From Stichopus chloronotus (Eukaryota; Echinodermata; Holothuroidea; Aspidochirotida; Stichopodidae): a DNA stretch of 64,000 nt. The notes below the pieces were generated by a model that worked only from the letters and a program-made list of their open reading frames with translations, made no database searches and was not told the DNA's origin. This document shows positions 54,101 to 64,000 of the stretch, in pieces (position 1 is the first letter of the stretch; every line of letters begins with the position of its first letter). The DNA lies in the NCBI GenBank assembly GCA_021234535.1, contig CM037846.1:12168705-12232704 (forward strand). The letters are read 5' to 3'. A program made the position numbers and the translations under genes.

Positions 54101-57100
54101 ATTGTTAATAGTTCGTCGTATGTACAATTTCATCCCATTTCATGGAATGTGAAAACTGGACAATGAATGTTATTGGATACGTCGATGCCTAGTCAATATG
54201 CCGTCCTTTCATTGCCAGCTGAAGGTTGGCTAAAACAAAGGCGGAGTTTCCGCCATCATAACAGCTTGAATCATTATAAGGGGGGAGGGGGGACGAAGGG
54301 AGGGGGAGGGGTAGAGATCATTCCTTAAGAAAAGCTAATCATTCAGAATCGTTCATTGTAGCGACAGCAAGTTGGAACAAATTCCTACGCTGCGGTAACC
54401 ACTGTATACTCATACCGTGCTTAATCAAAGCACTAAAACAGTACAAACAGTTCCTAACCTACTTCTGACACACCTAGTCCTCGCAAAATACACATAATGT
54501 TCTAAAACCATGTCTCGAGAAGACCTTTTATGTATGGCAGAACATGACGTGATATCCAAATACACCATAATGTTTAGGGTACGTTCATCTCGAGAAGGCA
54601 TAAACAGGCATGATATCAGGTGAGGATTTGCTGTCTATCAGAGACAAGGAAATTAATAAACAAGTTATTCACAGTAACAAGGACAATCAAGTAATACGAA
54701 GAGGGACATGAAAACACCATATAGACAACATTCTCCCAACTGTATGTTCAACTTATGACTCTGAATGATTCATTATAGTGATATATTAAAGGCTCTATTA
54801 TAAATCCCAATTAACCACGTCACGTGATGGCAGATACAAAAGCAAACAATGATCAGGACGAAGCAAAAGTAAAAACAAAGAAAATGAAATGTCGCGCACA
54901 ATAGGAAGCTGAAATGGAATTTACAAATGACTTGGGCATTCTGGTAGATTGTCTGGTTTAAAGAAAAACGGTTGAATAGCCTTCCGAATAGTCCTGGTAC
55001 TTCAAATAGAAACAAGCAGACACAGTTCCGTAGTATGTAGAAACACAAGTTGAAGAAAATACGAAGCTTTTAGGAATATACTTTCTTTTACTCACTCACA
55101 AGTTGCCATGTTATTGGGAAATTACATGAATCGTGACCTCACACATACGTATCCACAAGTCACTCAGTATTTGCAACCGGATGTGCCAATCGTTTCTTTA
55201 GCAAGTGGCAACACGCTGAACAACGAAGACGGGAAATTTAAAATAATATTTGGAAGTAAGTCATTACGAAAACAATATCAGTTCGGGCGTGACTGTTTGT
55301 GAATAAGTGTATGTTAATATTGCATTTTCAAACCATAAACATGATATACAATAGAGAATAGCTTTAATCATTACTAAATCATTACTAAAACAAACAACAA
55401 ACAAACAAAAAACGCCTTATTTCCCTTCCAGTTTAGGTTGAAAATGAAACACACCTATGGTTTTTAAAATTTGAAATTATACTGGTACACATTGCAGAAC
55501 TTCATAGGATAAAAGAGCATCCATCATTGAAAAATGACGGCTCCTGGTGAGACTGCCAATGGTATGTCATAAAACATGTTGGCAAAACAGCGGGTATTTG
55601 CTGAAACTCACATATTCACTTTGAAAGACGAAACGTTTTACTTTTCTATCAGTCGAGTGGTTTAATATCGGTTAATTCGATTTTCGTTTTAAGGAGGTGG
55701 AGAAAACAAATCCAAACTTAGACTCTCAGGTGACATAATTAATTAGCATTCGCATAAAGGAAGGTGCCAAACTTCGTGTTCCCTGATTGGCAGTGACAAG
55801 AACATTTCATGCAAATTGGGTGCATGAATTTTTATTTTAATGTAAAGTATTGTCTTTATGAAGCCGAGAAGGCGTTTTAAGAAGTGACAGGTGATATACT
55901 TGAAATTTCTGGACGATATCAAAATCGGACGGATAAATCTTCTCTTCTAAACTTTTCAGACCAATTTTATTTAGCATTTTATTTTGTGTTGTAAATGGTG
56001 TCATTATTTTAAGTATTTTTTTCCATCTCTTGTTTCATCAAGTCTTTACCTGACATTTTCTTTTTCTTCTGTTTTGAATTGTTCTGAAATTTTCAAAAAA
56101 ATTATGATAACATGTCGATCTAGCCAGAACGACTTCTCGAAAATTAACATCATAGAATTTAATGTTTCGATACATTGTCGGAGAGTCAACAATTGATTTT
56201 CTTCTGATGTTACTACGAACGAATTCAAACCGAGCCTCAGAGCATTTACAAGCGAAGTTGACACTTTTTTTGCATAAATTATTGTTTCTTCTTCTTCAAA
56301 ACTTAGTTTTACACTTTTTTATTTTTTGGGGGGTGTCTTTGCTCATTTCCTGAGATTTTTATTATGTTTTTTTTTGTTTTTTATAACATTTGATACGCAC
56401 CACCTATATAATCAAGTCATTTGTAACCGACTTCCCTGAGGAACATTCACGGCCACTTAGATTTATATCAACAAAAGATAAACCATACGCGAAGCGACTT
56501 GTCGTCTCTCGAGGCAACGGAGTGTCTCTGTCAAAAATCTTGTTTCTCACATTGTGGCGAAAAATCTTTCCTCCCGTAATTTTCGTTGTCACCCGGTGAT
56601 AATGGTTATCAATTTTTGAATTTAGATGGTAAGAAATATCATATCCTTCGGCGAGAGTTCTGTATATCCCGTCTAGGAATCGTTTCGCACAAAGTCAAAG
56701 CTGTGACGATTTGTTTTAACTCATTTATCCTTCTGAAAGAAGTGACTGAAGTATCAAATCGTCACACTCAGACACATTTACTGAAAAGCAATGACAAGGC
56801 ACACACATTGTATACAGTGTTACTTTGTCTTTGGTGTTAATCGATATCCGAATGTATTGGCCGGAGCTTAGGCCTAAGTGTTAACGTGTGAAAGAGTTCA
56901 AAATAATATACCTGCGAGTGGTAGTGTATGGAATGGTTCGAAAAACATACTGAGAAGGAAAGTATATATTTAGAATGACACATACAAGTAATTGATCTTG
57001 AGATAAAATGATAATGATAGCAAATTTAACCAACTTGACATATGGGAGGAAAAGGAATAATATCTGACCATGTGGCTGTTCTGTGTTACTTAACGTCAGA

Positions 57101-60100
57101 AAAGTCTAGCTCTAATCAATGTGTAAAAAGTTTTTGCTGATCAATGTTTAAATTGATTTTGATTAACAGATGTTAAACAAACAGTGCAATGTGAATAAAT
57201 TATAAACTTAATTCACCCAAACATGAGCGATATGATCGATTCGCAACGATTGCAAAACTTACCTGAAATGCGATTTCAACCTCCCCCCCCCCCCGCTGAC
57301 ATATCACATCCCTTGATGTACACCATGCGCATATGACATGACGTTACAATCGTGCTAAAATGTTCAACAGACCCTCTGTCATGCGTGACTACACATGTAT
57401 TGCCTATGGACATGATACATAATACCTCTTGCCAGTCAGCTCAAGAAAGCTTAGACATTGAATTAACACACCTGAATTATTTTACTAAAAACAATGTTTA
57501 ATTGACCATGTGGATTATCACAGCATGAGGTGATAAAACTGACCTAAGGCGATGAAAATTTGCAACAAGTTGAACCTCAGTAGAACAAAAGAAGAGTGAG
57601 GTTGAAGTGAATCCTATTTTAACGTACGAGTAACGGCATGATATTTTGCAAATGGTGCTCTCAATTCAGGAATCAACGCCATGTTGGTCAACGTTAATGA
57701 TTGTAATGCAGCCTTTTCCCCAAAAAAACAATATTATGAAAACAAACAGAAAGTCTTTCTGAAGATCTTGTGAAGATCTTAGCTGGTAATTTAACAAACA
57801 CTCTGAACGACGATTCCGGTGTTTCCATGTTGTAAATGAACAGTGACGTCACTTTATCGCAAAAAGTTGTGCGCTTAATTCCGAGATATCGAATTTCAGT
57901 TACGTTTCAGATTATTCGCTTTTTTTAAGGGTGTGCGTTGTCTGGTTACCAAATGTTCAATTCGTAACAGTACAATTACAGTAATAGCCAAGATTTACAA
58001 AAAATTTCAATTGTTTTACATTAGCAAATTTTAAAGAGAATAATTACTCACACACAAGTACAGCCTAAAACGTCTTATCAAGCAGTATCCACCGAAACGA
58101 AATGAGAGTAAAATGTTGGAAAAAACCTCAACCATGTTTGTCCTATTGGATTCTTTTCTTGTCTTCAAATTCGACACCAATGCTCCACAGGTGCGTTAGC
58201 GGTTGATCTTTTGCTACACTTAGACTACAGTCCCTGCCTTCACACTACTGCATCACTTCATTCTTCGGCTTTTTTCTTAACTTAACTCAAATCATTAAAT
58301 AACGTTGAAAAAATCCCAAACCAATGTTCCCGATGTCCCATGTTTTTGTGAATTGTGGAAAAAACGAAATTTATTACAGTTAATTACGATACTGGGTAAC
58401 AATATTTAGGTTAAATGTCTTTATAAGATCCATCCGCTACCATTAATTCAAATTGAAAGTGTAATCAAGTTACATATATACCGACAGTCAAAAAACAATT
58501 GCGATAGGCTAAATTGATCTTGGTTTTGCTAGCGGCCATTTTGTCGATATAGATACGATTTTACATTCAATTTCATCTACACGGAGAGTTATGACAGGTT
58601 TCAATAAAAGAAAGAAAAATGTAAGTTAATTAATTTAGTTTTACCGTCTTTCTTTTCATAACCAATTTCAAGATCACATCAAGCCACAACTGTCAAAAAA
58701 GTGTCACCCCCTGAATTGAAATGTATCAGCCCGGTGATTAATTAGGAAGGAAATTATATCTGGTATAAATAAAATCATCAGCACCCACGGCGAAAAGAAA
58801 ACTAAACTTAATTAAGATTAACAATGTATTTTATAACGACGTTTGCAATTCTACACGTTAGTTTTGACATGTTTTATTTTATTTTAGGGAGAATTATGAT
58901 CTCCGGATTTTCGGAACACATCACATTCCTCTAACATTTATTGCAGACCAAGTGAAAGAGACAGATATGGACATTTTTTTTTGTCAGGATTTTTGAACCA
59001 CTACAAAAAAAAAAGAAAAAATGATATGTAAAAAGGGACGGACCACAGGGAACCGCATACAACTTTCACAGGTTTCCAAAGTATGGACAAGAACATGGTG
59101 CGCGTAAAAAAAAGAAAAGAAATCAAAGTTTGAAACTTTCAGACGAGTGGAAAGCATATTCAAAACATGAAAATGTCGTACACGAAGCAGAAAACAGTAA
59201 CGCAGATAACGACTTCACATGTAAGTGCATGTTGTCCAAAATATGATACACATAGTTAGGCTACTGCTGTTTTTTCAAGATAAAGATATTTAAAATGTAT
59301 CCAGTTTCAATAAATATTGTTCTGACATGACTGACGTCAGGCCATGTTGTTATTCTGTAGACGGCAAAGGTATTCAAATGTAGTAATACAACTATCGTTG
59401 TCTCATCATACACCTGTTTTATATTTGAGTCTTCAATTCTTTTCACAACTACAAATCTCTTTAACGCTACTTGTCTGTTCTTTAGGATAATTAACCAGAG
59501 ATGCTGAGCAAAGCAAATAAAGTTTAGCCAAATATAGGCCCCTTCAGGATTTCATGTCATAATTTTCTTAATTGCACTGTTTGTAAATGTGTTTATGTGA
59601 AGATGTGAAATCATTATGACGGGTGGCAATGTATCGTTTTTTATTGTTGAAGTATTCTCTGCAATGTGGGTATCTCTCACCATCAATAAAATGGCAATAT
59701 GTTTCATTAAGTTACATTGTAACATGCGTCTTTGCATATCATCAGTATTACAATGTGTCCCTACACTATGTGGATATCAGAAAGAACACTTGCAGTCTGC
59801 TATTGATCGTAAAGATTTTGTTTACAAATGAACCTGCTGAACCACCGTCTAATTGAACCTCCAAAGAGTTGGTGGAAGGATAGCTACAACGAAAAAACAA
59901 TGCAATAAATCTGCCCAGACATAAACATGTCTCCAGAGGGGTTAAAATGCTGAATCTTTTGCCTTGCCTTTGTGTAAATGATTGGCAAGCTATTTATTAA
60001 TTGCAAAATGTACTCAGTATGTTCTCTGATATACAATAGCAGTTAGAAAAAAGAAGAAAATATTGAAACAAAGAGACTCCCCTATCGTTACAGCCTGCTG

Positions 60101-62308
60101 GGTATCATACTATTGGCCTTGTTCCTCTGTCTACGTAAGCTATACTGAACTTACTGGTGGTAATGAAATATGAGCTTCGCAAACAGTGAACAAAAGTTTG
60201 AAAAAAGGAATCTTTTTTTCAGAAACACGTGAGATTTGATTTTGATACTGTTCTCATTCCTGTAGATGAATTTTCATGTATGAAAGAACTAGAAAAAAAA
60301 AAGATAAACAAAAGTAAAAAAAAATGACTGAAATGAAAGAAAGTGAATTTCAGAAGAACAAAAGGAAAGGAGAATTAAGGAACAAAAAAAATTAAGACGA
60401 TAGCAATCCTGTTTTGGAAGAGATCATACATAAAATTGTAAAAAGAAAACACACCACGGACCAGCGATAGCCAATTCAAAATAGCAGCAGACTTTGCGGA
60501 CAATTCCAAAGACAAAGCAACGGGAATTGAGAAAAACACCAATTGAAGACCAACGGAAAGAGAGAAAACTTATTTTCGTTCAAGTGCCTTGAAATCTTTT
60601 GACATTTTATTTGGTGGGATATCAAGTATCAAAACTATACATTCTCAGTGCGATTTTACCCTCTCATGAAAAACGTGGGACCCCTGTGTGTTTAAGCGAT
60701 ATTTTGTGTAATAAATTAGGAATTGTTAGTTTCCGACTGGCGAAATATGTGACTTCACTTCTAATCTGCACTGCTAGGAAGAATGGTTGTAAACCTGTTG
60801 GTGCCTAATGAATCTGCTCTTTCGAAACTCACAATTTCTCAGATTTCAAGTTACACCGGCGTGGCGGCGAATTACGTCCTATTGCACGGGTTACTGGTGC
60901 CCCTCCCCGATGAAGATGTCCGTGGGCTATAATTTCTACGGGAAATAAGAGGGCGAACTCAGAAGTTTAGTGAGTTAAGAGGGTTACTTGTTAGGCCAGC
61001 AAATTTGGAGGCAGCAGACATGTTTAAAAGTAACTTTCTGCCTCTGTTATTGATTGTTTATCATTACTCGGGGAATTAGAACCGGTTACAGCCCTCTCTC
61101 ATCCTGTTACCTCAATTCAGATCTCCCATCGCTTTTCATTTTCCTACACCAAGGTTTTTTTCCCTCTCTCTCCACTTCTCTCTGTCTCTGTAGTTAACAC
61201 GTACTCGCTCTTACCTACTCAGAATATATGTGCCATCACCCTCTTGTTCGTCTTTCGTCCCTCAGATCTAGTTCTTTTCCTCGTTAGAGCCCAGTTTCCC
61301 ATTCATGTCGTTTGTTTTCATCGACCGTTTCATTTCACTCAAAATGATGATCTACGGGGAGACAGCTTTAAGCCCGGCAGTTCACACATCCCAACTGGAT
61401 GATTTAGTCCCCTTTGAGTAACATGTTGATGGCAGCTTTGTTTAAAAGTAGTACCGAACTCGAACGAAGCAAGAAAAAAAAAAAAAAAAGACACCCGCGC
61501 ACACACATACTCATATATACACATGGTGGAAATCCTAGTTACCATATTTCTTCGAAAGGACACACTCGGCACTCAACCTTTGGAAAGTAAGTTGTCAATG
61601 CGATGAAAAGGAAAGTAGGTTACTTTCCAAGGAAGGAAATCTCGTCCAGGATATGGCGTCGGAGAAATTCGAAGAGATCAGCGAGACAGTGAACTTTATT
61701 TATTTATCCTTCGTTTCGGAAATCGTGTTGAGGTTTGAAACCTTTCGCAGGAAAAGCAAGAAATGATGTCCAAACATTTAACACCTGCATTTCTTGTAAA
61801 GAATTCCTGCGAGGAATATGGAGAAATGTTTACACATGGAGCTACATGGTTTTTACACCACTTGCAGTTTGAAAAAAAGAAGAAATCTGGACTTCCGGAC
61901 ATAATCCCCTTACTGAAGAGTAGTTTACTACTGTAAGTATACGCATCGTGGTTAAATGGTTGCGCTCACAAAAGACACCGGCAGGAAATTCCATAAGATA
62001 AGGGTGAACTTACAAGTGTCACCCTGCAGTGTGTTAGGCAACGATTTGCAAAACACTCGATGGTCGCCAACTGTCGTTTTGATGACAAACCTAGCGGAAT
62101 CTTTTTATGTACTGAAACGTGCAATTACTCTAACTTCTGCCTCCATTCCAATAGCGCTATTGAATCTCCATACCTTCCTTGAAGGAGTACTTCGTGCTTT
62201 TCTCACAAATATGTGAAAATGCTAACATTCTAAAGGAAAGGGCTTCTGACGAGCGAAGGGTGATTTAGAGGACAAAACGTGATCAAGGGTTATCACCAGA
62301 ACATTCAT
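51130..62308. other. Upstream flank, 11 kb without a recognisable gene
   Basis: Read on both strands: short biased frames, A/T homopolymers, a G run at 51954-51961, a C run at 57283-57294 and a GA-rich stretch at 60290-60400. The frames at 55108-55302 and 61956-62216 (plus) match nothing known. Confidence 0.55.
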
Positions 62309-62517
62309 TTCTTAAGTAATTTATGCAAATTCTTCTCAAAATACCCATTGTTTTAGAGTGTACATGTAAAATTCACATTTCAGCTCAACTAAAAAGGAAC
62401 GTCGTATGGAAAAATCATCAACACAAACAATTGTTTGGTATTGCTCAACATAACCTCACTTTGTAGTAGCCATAACTTGTTTCATTACAGTCCCTCTTGT
62501 AGTTGAAGGTGAGGGGA
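62309..62517. repeat. Dispersed direct repeat, unit 1
   Basis: It matches 63054-63262 at about 70-75% by eye. The best-conserved part is CATAACCTCACTTTGTAGT, followed by TCATTACAG and CTTGTAGT-GA-GG. The spacing between units is 745 bp. Confidence 0.75.
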
Positions 62518-63053
62518 ACACTTTAACGTCGTTTGACATTTTTCGCATTTGAATAATTCAAAGAGAGAGATGTATCTTCAAACACCTCTTGAAGTATTTA
62601 CTACGTGCAAACGATAGATAAAAAGATGAGTTTCTTGACACAATGATTATGACGCTTTTGCGAACAATTTTTTTTCCAGCGATTCCTCAGCATTTACCAT
62701 GCCATTATCAAGAAAAAAAAATCAAGAACCCATCAAAAAATCACAATGCTTGTTAAATTCGAATTATTCAAAGAGCACTTGAATGCATTTCCGAGATTTC
62801 TTTACATCATCCCCAAATGCCATTTTTTGGTATTTCCTTTTTTGAACAGAAACTTCGTTATGAGGAGAATATTAATCAAGGTACGACCTTTAGGGGACGA
62901 GCTGGTGCTGATGAATCAACGCAAACAAAACTATTGCCCAAAATAACGACTTTTATGCGACCTCTGTTGCCCTGAAGTGAATGTCAGATCCAAGTTGTTT
63001 GTTTGGCGGAACGTTAATTATTCTAGCCCTGTCCTCCATTCCAACATGACATT

Positions 63054-63262
63054 GATTTCTTAATTAATTGATGGAAATTCCTTGACATATTTCCTTAAGA
63101 GGGTACATTTTCAATTCCTATCACAGCTTAACCAAAAAGAAGTGACCTATCGAAGGGATAATTATCAACACAAACGTTATTTGGTACTGCTTGACATAAC
63201 CTCACTTTGTAGTGCATATAAGTTGTTATCATTACAGGACACCTTGTAGTCGAGGGGAAGGT
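63054..63262. repeat. Dispersed direct repeat, unit 2
   Basis: Partner of 62309-62517. A second, shorter string (AAAATAACGACTTTTATGCG, 62940) also recurs at about 63313 and, weakly, at 63720, so the right end of the window seems to be a diverged tandem array. Confidence 0.7.
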
Positions 63263-64000
63263 CCACTCAAGGAGAGTTTACAACTTGTTGTAAGTTGCAT
63301 GTAGCGTCCAAAATTACCACTTTTATGAGACCTCTGTTATCTTCTATTGACTTTTACATATTTTTTTGGATCCACGTCGTTCATTTGGGAGTACCAAACT
63401 GGGTGGTACAGTGATATGAGGTTGAGTCCTCCTTTGAAAATTTTTCATTAGTTAAATGCCTTCAGATGTGATTTGGTGCAACGAAAGTGTTCTGTTATGA
63501 GGTTAATTTTCTTGTGAAAAAACTTCGTTTTCCTGGGTATGAAATCATTATGCGATTCCTTGTCCACTTTTGGGTAGGACCATGTCTCACATTCCCAACA
63601 ACCCTTGGCCTCCCCCCGGTGGATCAGATTTACTTGGGTCTTTGAGACTAGTATGGGTCGTTGGACCGATAAACTGCAATGGTCCCAATTAGTTAACTAT
63701 GAAATATGATGCTCCCTCCAAAATAATACCTTTAAATGCCGTTGCAGACAAACTGCAGTAAAGGGCCGCCTTTCTTCATGAGTCTAAGTAAAAATCATTT
63801 ACCTGAGGTGTTGTGTATTCGTTTATTCCATCGATATAAGGAAACGGATTTGTGAACTAGGTTTAGTTCAGCTGTTCTTGACGGGAAGTGTGGGGAGTGT
63901 GGGTTTTGAAAAGGAACTGAGGCTGGATGGGGACAGTTACAATAGCGTATCCCAGAACTCGTCACGCTGTCGACTAATACTGCAGCAACGTGTCACTATC

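Overview
This is a piece of AT-rich, intron-rich, repeat-rich animal nuclear DNA, not a microbial operon region. Introns, degraded Penelope-like and DNA transposons, a metazoan-type hammerhead ribozyme repeat and a rhodopsin-family receptor all point to a marine invertebrate. The receptor is closest in its motifs to kisspeptin-type receptors, so an echinoderm such as a sea cucumber is my best guess, but the species is inferred and not shown.

Only one protein-coding gene can be supported. It lies on the minus strand and is split. A first coding exon at 42692-43057 carries the extracellular N-terminus, TM1, TM2 and the start of TM3. A 34.4-kb intron follows. A second exon at 8126-8261 carries the rest of TM3 with the DRY motif, intracellular loop 2 and the start of TM4. 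The two exons join in frame at GT/AG sites. TM5-TM7 and the C-terminus were not found and probably lie beyond coordinate 1. Nearly everything else is intron 1, the intron after exon 2 (coordinates below 8126), or upstream flank (above 43057).

The non-coding DNA is built from mobile elements and tandem repeats. Two non-autonomous hAT-type elements (3273-4040 and 31135-31999) each have terminal inverted repeats and a perfect 8-bp target duplication. A family of about 350-bp TTAA-associated MITEs has at least four copies (15336, 18625, 24991, 33547). A 5'-truncated Penelope-like retroelement with a GIY-YIG endonuclease remnant lies at 28568-29447 inside TA repeats, and a 43-bp scrap of the same 3' end occurs at 50370. 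There are also many micro- and minisatellites.

The most striking item is at 26572-26916: a retrozyme-like unit ending in an apparently intact type I hammerhead ribozyme (26851-26912). A partial second ribozyme copy lies exactly one 306-nt monomer upstream, and the monomer folds into several long hairpins, two of them held together across G-U wobbles. This is the signature expected of a small self-cleaving circular RNA that moves by retrotransposition. Its junction with a TA microsatellite resembles that of the nearby Penelope-like element, which suggests a shared integration route.
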